Positions 23,720 to 36,484 of a stretch of 64,000 nucleotides of DNA are shown in pieces. The DNA comes from Stichopus chloronotus (lineage: Eukaryota > Echinodermata > Holothuroidea > Aspidochirotida > Stichopodidae): positions 10,712,453 to 10,776,452 of the forward strand of contig CM037830.1 in the NCBI GenBank assembly GCA_021234535.1, given 5' to 3'. The notes below the pieces were generated by a model. That model had not been told where the DNA came from. It was given only the letters and a program-made list of their open reading frames with translations, and made no database searches. Position 1 is the first letter of the stretch. Each line of letters begins with the position of its first letter. The translations under genes were made by a program, and so were the position numbers.

Positions 23720-24790
23720 TATACATGCGATCCTTTTTTGAGATCATGTCTACAAGTTTTTCAAAATTAGATCCTTGCTGACATCAAATGATCTCTGACC
23801 TCCAGCAAAGACCAAATGGTTCTTGTACTCAATGAGATACAACAACATACTGAATATAACATCTGTCAAAGCATCCTTTCTTGAGATATGAAGTTTACAA
23901 GAACTTCATAATGTGACCCTGTTGACCTCAAATGACCTTTACCAAAGGCAATGGAATTACTCTTGCTTGTGCTTCTTGTATACTCAATGAGATACACCTT
24001 GCTTCTTAATGGGAAATCTGTCCAACTTTTCCTTCTAAAGATACTATGATGTAATATTTTCACAATTTGACCTGTGTTGACCTCAAAAGACCTCCGCAAA
24101 CATCGAAAGTGAACTTGAAATCAATGTGGTACACTTCCATACCACATATGACATTTGTGAAAGCTTCTGTTCTTGAGATATTGGTTTACAAGGTTTTCAG
24201 ATTGACCTCTCTTGACCTCTGACCTCCACAAAAGTCAGTAAGAGTCTTTTACTCAATGTGCTACATGTCACCAACATACCACATATGACATTTGTCCAAG
24301 CTTCCCTTCTGGAGATATCATGTTTAGATAAGATTTTCTCAATTTGACCCCTGCCCTGCTGACCCCACATGACCTTTGAACTCCAACAACATCAATAGGG
24401 GTCTTCTACTCAATGTGGTTCACCTACATACAGTACCTAATATGAGATCTGTCCAAGCTTTCCTTCTTGAGATATATCATGTTTACAATGTTTTTACAAT
24501 TTGACACCTGTTGACCTAAAATGACCTTTGACCTCCACACAAATCAGCAAGGATCTTTTACTTAATGTGCTACAGTATGCTAATATACCACATGCCATTT
24601 GTCCAAGATTCCCTTCTTGAGAAATCGTGTTCACAAGTTTTTCACAATTTCACCCCTATTGACCCTAAATGAGCTTTGACCTCCAATAAAAACAATAGCA
24701 TTCTTCTACTCAATGTGGTCTACCCTACATACCACATATTAAATCAGTCCAAGCTTCCCTTCTTGAAATATCGTGTTTAAAAGGCAGGGT
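23720..24790 (+). repeat. About 140-bp tandem repeat ladder, second array
   Basis: Same family as 11200-13030. The 'cttcccttcttgag' phrase recurs near 23873, 24028, 24166, 24300, 24459, 24610 and 24754, spaced 134-159 bp. A perfect DR1 (TGACCTTTGACCT) is at 24522-24534 and a one-mismatch version at 24370-24382. It lies outside the identified coding exons, upstream of the plexin start codon. Confidence 0.85.
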
Positions 24791-25309
24791 GTCATGGACA
24801 TGATCACTCACACACATACACACACATATGCATGATTACAAAGGTTACAATTGTCGTCAAAACCCCAAAAAAGAGGGCAAGTTGACAATGTTTTTAATGT
24901 TTACAAATTCAAATACATTACTCCATGGTATTTTCTCCTTACACAGTATACTGCAGGGCTTCTGTCCTTTTTTTTCTCATGACTAGGCAATTGTTGGTAC
25001 ATGTCTTGTTTGTGATTTTCCATATCCATAGTGCCTACTTACTGTTCATGGCACTGCATGTACAGTAAAACTGAGTTTTAACACGGTCAGCAAGACACTA
25101 AACATTCCTTATTCTTGATGAAGTACATCAACAGGGCTGGAAAAAGTCAGGAAGCCGGGAGACTCCTTCCTGGGAAATTTTGCTTCTCCAGGGAAATCGG
25201 TGTGACAGAGAAAAAAATATGATTGTAAAAAAAGAAAAGAAAAGGAACTTTTTTTCCACCCTATGAAAATCCTGCAAAGGACCAAAAAATAGAAAAATCC
25301 CTTTTACAG
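24791..25309. other. Non-coding stretch before candidate terminal exon
   Basis: No repeats shared elsewhere that I can see. It ends in a pyrimidine-rich tract leading to an acceptor-like CCCTTTTACAG. Confidence 0.4.
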
Positions 25310-25507
25310 TTTCCGAAAATGTTCTCACCTGATGTTTTTTCCTTCAATGATCATTCAAAACACAGAATGCTACGCCCTGTTTTGCGCATACTTCCATATA
25401 CACCTAAAGAGCCTGTGCAGTATGTACTTTCAACGGAACTTTGCAACATTAACATGACAGATGCGCCGGTTAGTTTAGAAGCAGAGCACAGCGCAGAATC
25501 AGAATAA
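25310..25507 (+). CDS. Possible terminal exon of an unrecognised gene
   Basis: A good acceptor (AATCCCTTTTACAG) precedes an open frame of about 65 codons ending in TAA at 25505-25507. The protein reads FPKMFSPDVFSFNDHSKHRM at the start and ends in an acidic tail (SLEAEHSAESE). The 370 bp after it look like a 3' UTR, with AATAAA at 25853-25858. No upstream exons were found, and I do not recognise the sequence. It may be a genuine last exon, a retrocopied gene end, or chance. Confidence 0.3.
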   Translation, partial: FPKMFSPDVFSFNDHSKHRMLRPVLRILPYTPKEPVQYVLSTELCNINMTDAPVSLEAEHSAESE

Positions 25508-25852
25508 AGGGGGATGGGCTCAAAATTGTAGGTGCAAGCCTTACTTAGTTCATTTTTATCCATGCCTTTGATCAATGAGGTTTCTCTTTGGTGAAAATTA
25601 CTGGAAAAGTGAACTTTATTTTTCTATAAACAAGCACATTTCCAATTTGTACTTAACGAGATGAAAAAGTGCATGTGATCCACTCATCTTTTTGTTGTTC
25701 TCATGTACATTACATGAGGGAAAGTATAGGTATCATTTATAGCTACATCTGAGTGATCTGCCTTGCAACTGCTTATCCAGATAGGTGTATAGCACTATGG
25801 AATGTTCCTCATTCTCTCCCTATTTTTGTTTTAACGTCTTGTAAATATTGTT

Positions 25853-25858
25853 AATAAA
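25853..25858 (+). terminator. Candidate polyadenylation signal
   Basis: AATAAA within TTGTTAATAAATTGAAATC, about 350 bp after the stop codon of the candidate terminal exon at 25310-25507. It is meaningful only if that exon is real. Confidence 0.3.
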
Positions 25859-25879
25859 TTGAAATCTTTCATTGTCGTC

Positions 25880-27185
25880 ACTTTTTTCTAAAAACTAACT
25901 GGTGCGGGATATGCTAAGTACACAGCTTTAATGTACACAAATTGAAGCATGTGGCTTGGAATTTTCCGCCGCCCCCAATCACAGACTTTTCCATAACCAG
26001 GTGTATCGCTATATCCACAAAACTTGCAAAGAGGCTGCAGTGTAAGTGTGTTACCAAACCACATGAACTTGTGAGTGCCAGCTACTGTGCCTACCAGACA
26101 CCAAGATGCATGAATCACATTGAAATGTAAGGTGGTGTGCAATGTGAGCAACATACTGTATGCAGTGCACTCTGAAGAACCAAGACCGTTTTAAACGTTT
26201 TCAAAATATCATTTTGGAACACCGGTTTTACTTCTGGGTTTACATTGTACTGCTTGTTCGATCACAGTTGGGTAGAGATCATACATGTGGTTTCCTAAAG
26301 AGCTATGTCCAAAATAACTGGTAAATAAATCATACATCCCAAATGCTCCATCCAAATTCAATCTTTACCAAAAACTGGAGAAAATTACTATTCTAGTGAA
26401 TAAATGCCCACGGTTTTTACTCATGATCAATATTTTTCAAGTTATACATGTGCAAAAACAATGTTAGCAAATGTTTTCAGAAGGTTCTACGTATACCTCC
26501 TCTACTACATTCAATGTCAATTAAATAGTACAAGCTTAGGCCTGTCTTAGGCCTGCATAGTTCATATGCCAATTATCTGCAGAATGACAGCTAGCGGACA
26601 TATCACAACCAACAGAAATACAAATATGAATGCAAATTTCTATGATCAAAGCTCATCACCAAACCAATAGTCTGCTACTTCAAACCTTTAGTCTAGAAAC
26701 ATTTTAAAGTGATTAGGATCAAGTGAACAAAGCATGAATAAAAAGGAATATTTAAATGTTCCTGAAAAAGTTTGAAGCCTGCAACTTACAAAACCATAAA
26801 AAAAGTATAAACTATCAAAAGTTTTCGTTTGTTCCCAGTAATACGGATTGCCAAGGTGGTTAGGCTACTGGATATACACCCTTTACGTTACAATATCATT
26901 GCGTAAAATAATTTCCAATATTTCCAGAAGGCTGTACACAATCTTACCTGATTACCGACAGTTTACCGAAAGGTGCAACATTTCATAGAACATTTCGATT
27001 TTGAAGCAATATCAGTGACTTTTTTTTCTGATCGAACTATCTTGTTTTCAACCAACACAATAACATTTTTCAACTTAGAGAGTTAAAATTTAGTACGGAT
27101 TTCAAATGGTTCGGACATGTCCAAAAACGCTAAAATCGCTGAGTTTCCCATGGCTTTTTCCCCTGAACCCCCACCTGGGTTTTGT
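25880..27185. other. Non-coding, nothing recognised
   Basis: AT-rich. Near 27150-27190 a CCCCTGAACCCCCACCTGGG phrase resembles 16860-16910, a small shared repeat. Confidence 0.5.
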
Positions 27186-27189
27186 CCCT

Positions 27190-27400
27190 GCCACCATACC
27201 ACATATGACATTTGTCCAAGCTTCCCTTCTTGAGAAATCATGTTCACAAGTTTTTCACAATTTCACCCCTGTTGACCCCAAATGAACTTTGACCTCAACC
27301 AGACACAATAGGGTTCTTGTACTCAATGTTGTGCACCTCTGTACTACATATGAGACCTGCTCAAGCTTTCCTTCTTGAGATATTGTGTTTACAAGGTAAG
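27190..27400 (+). repeat. Isolated units of the 140-bp ladder family
   Basis: About one and a half units: CATATGACATTTGTCCAAGC, TTCACAAGTTTTTCACAATT, TGAACTTTGACCTC (a DR1 with one mismatch) and ACTCAATGTTGTGCACC. Confidence 0.8.
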
Positions 27401-30400
27401 CGTCACAAACACACACATGCACCGCCGCGTGACTACATAGGCTACAATTTCATCAAAACCAAAAAATGACAAGTGGCCGCTGTTTGTGAAACTAATTGGC
27501 TTTATCAAATCAGTACTGCAGTTGAGGCACCTTACAATCTCTGATTTAGTTGAAATTATAATGTTAACTATGAAGTGCATTTTAACTTCAGCATGGACTT
27601 TTTTTCTTTCTTTCTTACTTTGCGAACACTACTTGTATTGGTGGGTAAACGTTTTTGTTTTCCTCTATTATCGCGAACTATTAATGTACTCGGTTTGTAT
27701 TACCAGAGAAAGAGGACACGTACAATCTGAAGAAAATCTTCTGAACTATGTGAAGAATTTGTTTGCAATATATTACTATGGCGTGGCAGGAAACTCAGTT
27801 ATTAACCTTACAGAGAATGTGAGTTTTGTAGATAAACAGTTCTGCAAATTAAAATTACAGTATTAAAATTGTGCATACAGTACCTATGGGCCTAAATGAT
27901 GACCAAAAGCTTTAAAATAGCTCAGCACTTTGCTGTGAAATACAATTAAAATAAAAATAAGCACAGAATCTGTCCTTTTTAATGTACATATATGTATTTT
28001 TTCTTTTAACGATGTGGAATTCTTCAAGTATTCTTAGTGCCTGTTTACTATTTTCCATTTCATATGCCACACAGCACTTCTCCTGTTTGAGTCTCCAAAG
28101 AAGTTGGAATGAGTACTAAAATAATTTGTAAATGTTTCTTTAAATAACCTGAAGACAACACTTCAACATATGGCTAGCCATTTCACTTTGACAATAATAC
28201 TGCATGTGTAACTGCAGAGATTGTTCTAAGGCTATACGTTACACACCTCACTATGCTAGGATATGATTATTTTGTTCTGAAATTTCTACACCATGTTTTT
28301 TCTTTGTATGAGACACACTTGTACTCTAACCTCATGTAGTGTGGTTTGCAAGAGTTGCATAATGATTTCATGGAGCTTTTAAGTTTTGAAGCAATAGCAA
28401 TGACTTTTTTCCGATCGAACATACTGAGGAAGTTCGTTTCTAAATGGAAAGACTTCCAAACATTCTGTAGAAATTTATGGATAATGAGTTGCATGTAAAT
28501 GAAAAAAAAAACATAAATCATAAAAGAGAGAGAAAAAAAGGAGTGGTTTCTCTTCACCAAGTAATCAGAATCGCTGCAGAATCTTCCTGATTATGAGAAA
28601 AAAAGCAGCAATTAGTTATTTTCTCTGTGGTATAATCATTTCAACACAATTTATTTTGTGACAATCACAAACTCTGACAGTCAGAATTTCTTCAAATAAA
28701 TATACAAAGCAATGACATCCCTGCTACTGTTTAACTGAGGCATTGTGTAGTTAGATAAACTTTGCTGAAGAATCGTGGACACCAGTCTGTGAACTTTCCT
28801 TTGTGATGAGCAAACCACAGAGGGTATCAATATCAGTTACCTGAGTTGACAATAGGGCTATCTTGTATAATCCCAGATCTCGTGTTTGCACAGCCTTAGA
28901 GGCATAAAAGATTATGCTGCACAGATTTTTTATTGATTACTTCTTGCTGCAATTGTAGAAATTGCATAAGAATTTTCAACGGACTAGCACATGTGACCAT
29001 GCATGCATATGCTATGAACAGAGTTGGCCATGGCACAGCATGACCAACACTTTTTTGAAACTTTTTTCAATTCATGACTAAAAGACACTCAAACAGTATA
29101 CACAGATGTGAATAATATGGTTAGCAAGCTGAAATATTTCTCTTCAGAAAAGTCTTCTTTTTGAGTATGGTGTAGTCTTTGGAGTGCTTTTATCATGATT
29201 CAGAACTCATTGCAAAGCTTTTGCAGATTGGCAAAGAGCACTGTTGTACATGAGATCTACAGTGATAGTACTTGAGACTCTCGTATGAATGTCCCTCTGC
29301 TGCGGTTAAGTTTATTCCATTCACATTGTGTGGCTGAAATTAGTTTGTGCGATCTTATAAACGATATACCGTAATCCCCAAACCCTGTATTAGCCTAAAA
29401 TTATGTGACTTTCAGGTAATATTTGAGTCGCAATCACTTCCAAGAAAGACTTTTTAGTTCTTATTATTCTGTGATATTTTGAGATGATTAAAGTATTTAC
29501 TACCTAGGCAGATATCATTCCGACGGACGGAACATTGCACTACACAAAATCAAGTCGCAAAATCGTAGCCCATCGAAGATGACTGTCTACTTTAATTTCT
29601 AAGCAAAGGACTCAGCCTAACTGCCATTTTGCCGTACTTGGGCTAGCCTTAATAAAACACATTATCAGTGTCTGCCTTACTTATCCTGTATGCCTTACTG
29701 AACACTAGTGTAACATTCAAGTGACTTGGCAGGTCTTTGCATACACAAGCGAGAGGCTAAAACACCTTTACTTGTTGTGAAAAATTTGAAGATTCTAGCG
29801 AAGCAATTTACTCGCAAAAGACAGCTAGCAATGTGATTCCTCATGCACTGCTTTAAATCACTGCTAATGGTGTGCAAACTATTGGCCTATTCACTGCTGA
29901 TCTACATGACTGCATACACAAATCTCAAAGCACGATGTGCTGTGGATTGTACACTAAGTGCAACGGTGTAATATGAGTACAATAAAATGCAATAGCATAT
30001 AGGAATGTAGCCTAGACAGTTGCATGTGAGCGGTGCTGTTGTTAAAATGGACGAGGCTAGGCTCCCAGGGCACATCCAACATGGGCAAAGTTACGTTTAA
30101 TAGCCTCGCTCAATTTGACAAGTAACAATTACGTAAGCCTGTATGTTAGGCCTATAGGCTTGAATTTAGAATCTGTGACCACACGCACACAATAGATGCT
30201 TAATTTAGCACTCTTGGCACTGCTAGCGATAGGGTTAGTAACGTGTATACAGGCTAGGGGATGAATCAATTCATCTTCAAACACCCAACGACTAATTCAC
30301 TCTTATAGCATGGTGGGTTATGCTTAGGACATCACGTTATGAGACTGTTATCTTAATATCCTTGGTTTGAATCCTCCTTCTTAAGTCTTTCCTTTGCAGG

Positions 30401-32016
30401 TGCAACTTCTCTTGTTTCTTCCACAGGTTTTCACAGTTCTGCACAGAATTTCTGTTACTTTTTGAGATTAAGAAAAACAAAAAGAAAGAAAAAAACAGAA
30501 GACATACACCCTATAATAACTGTTTTAGTTGTCTGATATCCTCACTGATGTCACTTTTGGTCATGGCATAGAAATCGGTATCCTAAAATCTGAAACTAAC
30601 AGGCAAATGAACAAAATGGCAATCTGTCCGGTGCATGGAGCATTATGTGCCGCAGGAATGACTTGGTATGGTAGGTGTAATAGTTTTATACGTTTGTGTT
30701 TAATAATAGCACCACCAACAGTTCAGTCATCAACACGTACATCGTGCAACCCAGAGTGCATTCCATGTCAGGAGCACACCGATGCTACGAAACAAACAGT
30801 AGAAAACATAGAGAACAGGCGAACTCCATGCCAAAGATCTTCCGTTCTAAGGGCACGGAATGCAGATCTACTGCCATGCAATGTACATGCACTGTACAGT
30901 ACATATACTGTGCTGCTAACTGAGGCATATTTCATCAGTTGTCTTTTTCTCTGTGGTCGAAGGCCATTGCCGGTCACAAGCGATTAGCGTCACTTGTTTG
31001 CTGAACAATAGATCATGGAGATACGATACAGACCTTCTTTCTCACGCTCACTCACTACATCCGACCGTATACAGAATTTCAATATATAGTTGTTCACTCT
31101 ATTGCAGAACCGCACAAAGAGAAATGACTTGCCTTCCTGATTTCGCAGAAAACAGGCTTTGAATACTACTTCTGGGTATATACCGAAGCACTATGTCGTT
31201 TAATCCAAAGTAAAAAATATGCTGAACGTTATTTCTCATTTCTTTCTCACTAAAAGCCAAAAAGTAGCCTTCTCATGCATGGTAATTCAGGGATAGCCTA
31301 TGCCACTAGCCAAAAGCTAATGAAAGTACAAGGATATAAGTACACACAGTTTTGGTGTATTCAAATAACCTGAACCAGGTACACGATCACGGACAGTACG
31401 TGGTTGAGATGTTCGTAACCATATTTTCTAGTCAGGTCCTGGCCTTCGAACAGGGCTGCTGTATAGTGTTTGTTACGATGTATGGCCTAAGCTCATCACA
31501 CTCCACATCACAGTTGAGTGTAATATAAGTTGTAACGCACCCCCCTGTTGAACTTGAAGGGGTTAACTAGGTCCTAGTCCCTGCCAATAAAACAAGGTTT
31601 AAAAAATGACAACATCAATGCAAAATTGATAACCTCAAACCACCAGCAATACATTTCGTGGATTCAATAGAACACACCATAAATGAAAACAGTATACCTG
31701 TAATTTTTCGGCAGCTTTCGACAAGGTAGTTCCTCTATTGAAATGACATTGTAGGCCTAAGTGCAGTGACAGGCCAAAGTTACACCAGCGGGCATAACAC
31801 GAATGTGATTTTGGCCTTCTTGCTATAGTGTCAACTGCGATATACTTCCGGTAGCACAAAAACGAAGTGGCGTGCAACGGTATTAGAAACTTTCTTTCAG
31901 TGAATGTGATGGCGACATTCAAGCTGTTACAAAAGGCTATTCCCGAACGTCATCTGACCACCCTATCGAAGTCGATACAACCAATTAGAGACGGGATAGC
32001 GAGCAAAGCTTGTATA
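27401..32016. other. Long non-coding stretch
   Basis: No known domain in any frame. The longest frames (27486-27866, 126 codons, and 30529-30987, 152 codons, both plus) have no recognisable motifs or convincing splice context. Cytosine- and adenine-rich simple tracts are short. Confidence 0.4.
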
Positions 32017-32338
32017 CAGGGTTAGGGCTTTTGAACCAACACTATCGCCAGGTTTTTCATACTACGCTGACAGCAACTCGCTCATACTGCGGTTATACTT
32101 TACACTGCTAGGCAGGTTCCGATGTCCGTGATTTCATGTGCTTCGTTGACCAATCAGGTTATACGTAAACAAAGGATAGTAAACAAATGCACATTTTAAA
32201 ATTACACTAAAAATTACCTTTTAATATGCAAATATCTGACGTCACATGTTTTCAGACGTTCGGTAAGTATGAAAAGCGCTGTGCACCCGAAGTATGAAAA
32301 ACCTGGCGATGGTGTTGGTTCAAAAGCCCTAACCCTTG
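32017..32338. mobile_element. MITE with 47-bp terminal inverted repeats
   Basis: The left end (32017-32063) begins CAGGGTTAGGGCTTTTGAAC and runs to TTTTTCATACT. The right end (32291-32338) is its reverse complement with only about two or three differences. A TA dinucleotide flanks each side, which would fit a mariner-type target, although a longer imperfect duplication around TTGTA(TA)CA cannot be excluded. The 320-bp body has no coding capacity. The ends are well preserved, so the insertion is probably fairly young. Confidence 0.85.
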
Positions 32339-33465
32339 TACAGTACTAAGAAAATTGCTATGAAAAGTGAACTGACCTCGTTTATGGGGCGCGACGGCTG
32401 CTGGACATGAAAAGGCTGAATTTCACGACTTATTCAGACATGTTGTTGTTAGTTAATAATTTAATGTTTTATGGCTCATATAGACCACTGTATAACTTAG
32501 GCAGACATTCAACAAGGAGTATTGATCGAAGCCCATAGCTTCGATTCTTGGATTTACTCTACCCGTTGTGTTTTCTTTTTTATCATTTTCATCTGCGTTG
32601 CTGCTTACAAATAGTTCCGTTATAAGTTCTTGTGCACACACGTGAAATGCAGATTCACCGTGAATGTGAACAGTGACGCAGACATTTCTGTTGCTTTATT
32701 AAGTGCTAATCGCCATTTTAGCCTGCTTGCAAGACCCTTTGAATTTTGTCATAGTGTGTAACACCGAATACCTTTAGACATTTTACTGACTTTCACTCAG
32801 GGAAAATAGGGGATTTGATTGGATTGTTTCAAGTCGTTTCCACCTACATAGAATCACTCTGTGCATGCTAGCTTTAATCGGTACGGAAGGTCAGCACAAT
32901 TAATTAGCCTGGTAGTCGTAGGTGCTGTTGTAAACATCGCATATGTATACCGTACCACCACACCCCGACAAGTGTTACCGTGGTCTGTCTCTCTGTTCCC
33001 TTCACTACTTGAAGAAATAGTCCTATCTTTACGGACAGAATCGTTGCTGGCGGGGTATATTAGGCTTAGCATTACTTCCGCTACAATTTTAAACGAGTTT
33101 GTAGGTTAATTTAAATGCAGGCATTACTTGGCATGTGTGAGTTTTCTTCCATGGTAGTGGTGTTTCGTGCGAGTTCAATTCAATTTACTTCTACCATCAT
33201 CAAACAACTTCCCAAGAATGTCAGCACATATCAGAAAATATTAAAACTTAAAATAAGGACAAGCATCAAAATAAACTTAACTGTAGTAAGTGATGGGTAG
33301 GGGAGCCAGAAGTAAGCAGAACTTTTCGAGTCTGGCCCCTTAAGAAATACGCAAGTGAAAGAAACAAAAGAAAACAGAAAAGTAGGGTAGAGAAAGGAAA
33401 CACCAAGGTGGAAAAAGTGAAGAATACAGATGCACTCATCAAAGGTAACCAAATACAATTAAATA
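32339..33465. other. Non-coding, partly 3' flank of the retroelement
   Basis: No recognised gene. The part from about 33300 may be the 3' untranslated end of the minus-strand retroelement at 33470-34110. Confidence 0.4.
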
Positions 33466-33469
33466 TCAA

Positions 33470-34110
33470 TGGCCAATGAACTAAAAAGATACTTCTTTAG
33501 TGACGACTTGAAGGTATGAATATTTCTTTTACTTTTAATTTCACTGGGCAATGAATTCCATAGGGTTGCACCACACGTACGAGTTTGGGATTGACAAACT
33601 TTGTTCGAGAATACCGGTTTGAAAGTTGAGGATCAGGAAGCCCCATATGGGCTCACGAACAGGTAAAATATTAGCATTGATAAAAAGGGGAGCGGTATGG
33701 CAGTGAAATGAGCGTTGTGAATATTCCTCACAACTCTTTTCTGCATACATGGTTGTTCAAATATGTTTTACAAGTGTTACCCCATGCTAATATGCTATAA
33801 TTAATATGAGGTAGACTTAAACCATTGTAAAGTGTAACCAATGTACTTTGGGGAATAAAATTCTTAATTTTATATAACATTCCACTTGTCTTAGTTCCTT
33901 TTTTACTTACATTCAGAATATGATCATTCCAGCTTAATTTACTGTCAATAATAGTTCCCAGAAACGTAGTACTACTAGAGGGGGAGACAGGGGTTCCTGC
34001 AAGATTTCGAAAAACGTTATCAGATAGGAGTTGTGGAGCCATGTATACGTGGCTGTACGCGCGTGCCGTTGTACCATCGAGGTCAGGCCTACTTGTGTTA
34101 CAGTTTATCG
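33470..34110 (-). pseudogene. Non-LTR retrotransposon reverse transcriptase, C-terminal remnant
   Basis: The minus strand encodes the end of a jockey/CR1-type reverse transcriptase. TTFLGTIIDSKLSWNDHI is the 'FLGv.iD..LsW..Hi' motif after the RT palm, followed by LPHINYSILAWGNTCKTYLN ('lPhl.Yc..iWGn'). Further on, after a frame change near 33745, come a Q-rich remnant and an 'ATLWNSLPSEIK..' tail with a terminal FKSSLKKYLF-type helix that ends at a stop near 33470. The N-terminal endonuclease and RT fingers are missing, and the frame is broken at least twice. Such 5' truncation is usual for LINE insertions. It is non-functional. Confidence 0.85.
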
Positions 34111-35284
34111 ATCTCACTGTAGCTCGTAGCCTAAGCCGTATATTGTTACAGGGCTGATCTGCAATCCGAGGTGCAGCGTACATCTCCACAGTACGAATGG
34201 GCTTCGATGTACTTGCCTGCAAGTTCAATACTTCTAGTTAGCTTCTGTGATTTCTTACGAGCACAGGGCCATCGCAGCAGGGGGTGTGTGGTGGTGCATC
34301 ACCCCCCAAATCTGTGAGAGCGATGATAATCAAAAAATCTGAAAGACCAGTTGGAATTTTCATATATCAGTCCAGCACAATTTATGACATAGAAAGATAC
34401 CTACTATTGCACCAAATTGTGTCTAAAAGTAAGCTTGTCTTGATTGAAAAAAAATTTCTCAGATATGATCTGATGCAGTTGGAATTTGTTATATTGAAGG
34501 GTAGGGGCACTGATAGCCGGAAAATCTGAAATACCTCAGATAGCATTTTTCATTTCTCAGTCTAGTACACTTTATGAATTTAAAAATCTCAATAAAAAAA
34601 ATCTCAATAACTCTAAAATGCCAGGTAGAAGTTTTCATATTTCAGCTTCGGTGCGACGATAGTCGGAAAATATGAAACACAAGTTGGAATTTTTCATAGG
34701 CCTATCTCAGTGTAGCTCATGTTACGACTTTGATTGCATCTAAGGTTACCAAGTAGGTGAAATTTTTTTCAAAAGGATAGGGGACACCTCCTCCCTTTCA
34801 ACCCTCTCTTAGTCCAACCATCATTCATCTCATGTTTTTCCCAGCTATCAAAATACTTCATTGCTTACATTTTCTTCACATCAAACTGTCTATCATTTAC
34901 AAAGTTATCGGTACGAAAACTAGCTATATATTTTATTATGCAATCATCGTCGCTTGTAGCAAAGTAAAAAAAAAAGAAGCTAGTCCGTCGCCAGAGAGTA
35001 AAACTTGATGGAACTTCACTAAAACCATAATTTGTCCCGAAAAATTGAAGACAGTAAATGCCAAAAAATGCACCATATTCTGTCGTAAGTTACGTAGCTG
35101 GTGCTTGAAAATCCCCCCCCCCCCCCTGTTATCATTAGAAAGTAAAATTGTTTGAATTAACTTTTCTGGAAATGACCATAAATATGCTAGTTAACATCAG
35201 TCCAAATTATTGCCGTTTTTCTATAAAAAGGTTTATTTTTAATTCAGAAATTGCAGACGTAAGATCGTATTTTAAGGCTGGGTG
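34111..35284. other. Non-coding stretch
   Basis: Contains loosely repeated phrases (for example GAAAATCTGAAAYACC near 34335, 34520 and 34665) that look like a degraded tandem. A 17-C run lies near 35110-35126. No gene seen. Confidence 0.4.
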
Positions 35285-36030
35285 CATGCCATTCAAGTAC
35301 ATTGGGAAGTATCGTTTCCTGCCGTCTTGAGTTTTTGAAAAGCTCCGCTTACCAATGGGGACGCTCCGCTTTGATAGCAACTAGGGTTAGTTTATAGAGG
35401 TGGTTGCGACATGCCCTGGTCCAAAAATTTCCGGTCACTTTGACACATAGAGCTATTTTGCCTCCAACTATCAAATAGCTAGTTCGTCGCGTAAAAAGTA
35501 CCATCACGATATGATAGTTACAAGCGAGTATGCTGATGAGCCCACCCTCCTTGATATCGGACCAAAATTCAGTTCAAGAAAATGTCAAAATGGTACTTAA
35601 GTGTGCATTGGCTGTACGTAGCAAACGTCACTAGAAATTGATACAACGTAGTAAGAATTGCCAGAATAGGACGTGAGTAAAATATGGGAGGTTTGTCTAC
35701 AGAAACTCTTGGACACCGAGACCGTCATCGGGTTACTAAGGCCTACAGTAGCTATATATAACGTTACGTCTACGAGATGAAATGAACACTAATATCTAGG
35801 CGTTATGAAGAAAAGCCTAAATTCCTTTAATGGCAATCAGTCAGTGGCATAGCTAGGATGAAATTTTTAGGGGGACCTAGGTAACAAATTGGGGGGGGGG
35901 GGCAGCCGATCTGAGGGTCAGGTGCCACAAGACTATCTTAGCGGAGCGCCACCATCAGTTGGCCCGGAGCGTGCCAGGAAATTTTTGGCTTTACAAAACC
36001 TCCAGATGGCCGGAAACGGCACTTACCACG
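35285..36030. repeat. Family E repeat, copy E1 left part
   Basis: The stretch 35340-35830 matches 51200-51650 in the same orientation and 62500-62880 in reverse. Shared phrases are GGTTGCGACATGCCCTG, CAAATAGCTAGTTCGTCGCG, TGTGCATTGGCTGTA and GGACACCGAGACCGTCATC. The piece 35930-36030 (GTTGGCCCGGAGCGTGCCAG to AACGGCACTTAC) is the reverse complement of 51127-51210, so this family has inverted terminal segments. It also resembles 55425-55500. No open frame is conserved; it is probably a non-autonomous DNA transposon. Confidence 0.7.
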
Positions 36031-36244
36031 TATTGTAAAGTATACATGTACACAGTCTTGAAATACGAATCTCATGTCTTTCATTTCTCAGATAGGCCTA
36101 ATGAGAAAAAATCAATCTATGCCGGAAAAATGGTGATACACAACTCAGTATACACACACTTTTTTGCTGGGGTGACAAAAACTGGGCATTACTGATCTGT
36201 GTCCTTGGGGAGAGAACTAAATGGAAAGGGTGTATCGCATTTCA

Positions 36245-36484
36245 TCAAAAAGTCAAACGCTTTGGCCTTAACTTGAAATCTTCTTTGACCTCGTCATAAT
36301 CGATACCATTAATAAGTTCTGTTTCGAATGATATCGGTGACAAACGAGACAGTCGCTCTGTAAGCATACTTTTTCTACGTTTAGTCTTCACTCTGTTCGT
36401 AGCTGAAAACATCCTTTCTACTGTACAGCTTGTCACTGTTTTGTGTTTCTCTGTTTTCAAGTCTTCAAAACAGACAATTCCGCC
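36245..36484 (-). pseudogene. hAT transposase C-terminal dimerisation domain fragment
   Basis: The minus-strand frame reads SCTVERMFSATNRVKTKRR, then SMLTERLSRLSPISFETELI, then IDYDEVKEDF. This is the C-terminal hAT dimerisation domain, whose usual form is '..CsaERsFSalrriKt.lRstm..eRLsgLalisi.re...id.de.i..Fa'. Only the last 75-80 residues are present, with no upstream catalytic part in this window. It is a truncated transposon relic, or the end of a domesticated hAT gene, which is less likely. Confidence 0.8.

Noticed and set aside
27486..27866. 126-codon plus-strand frame as a membrane protein
   Set aside because: Hydrophobic residues come from T-rich sequence; there are no conserved motifs and no splice signals.
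30529..30987. 152-codon plus-strand frame as a gene
   Set aside because: No recognisable motif, no splice or promoter context, and shorter frames on both strands overlap it.
34284..34529. 81-codon plus-strand frame
   Set aside because: It lies in a short degraded tandem (GAAAATCTGAAA phrases) and shows no conserved features.
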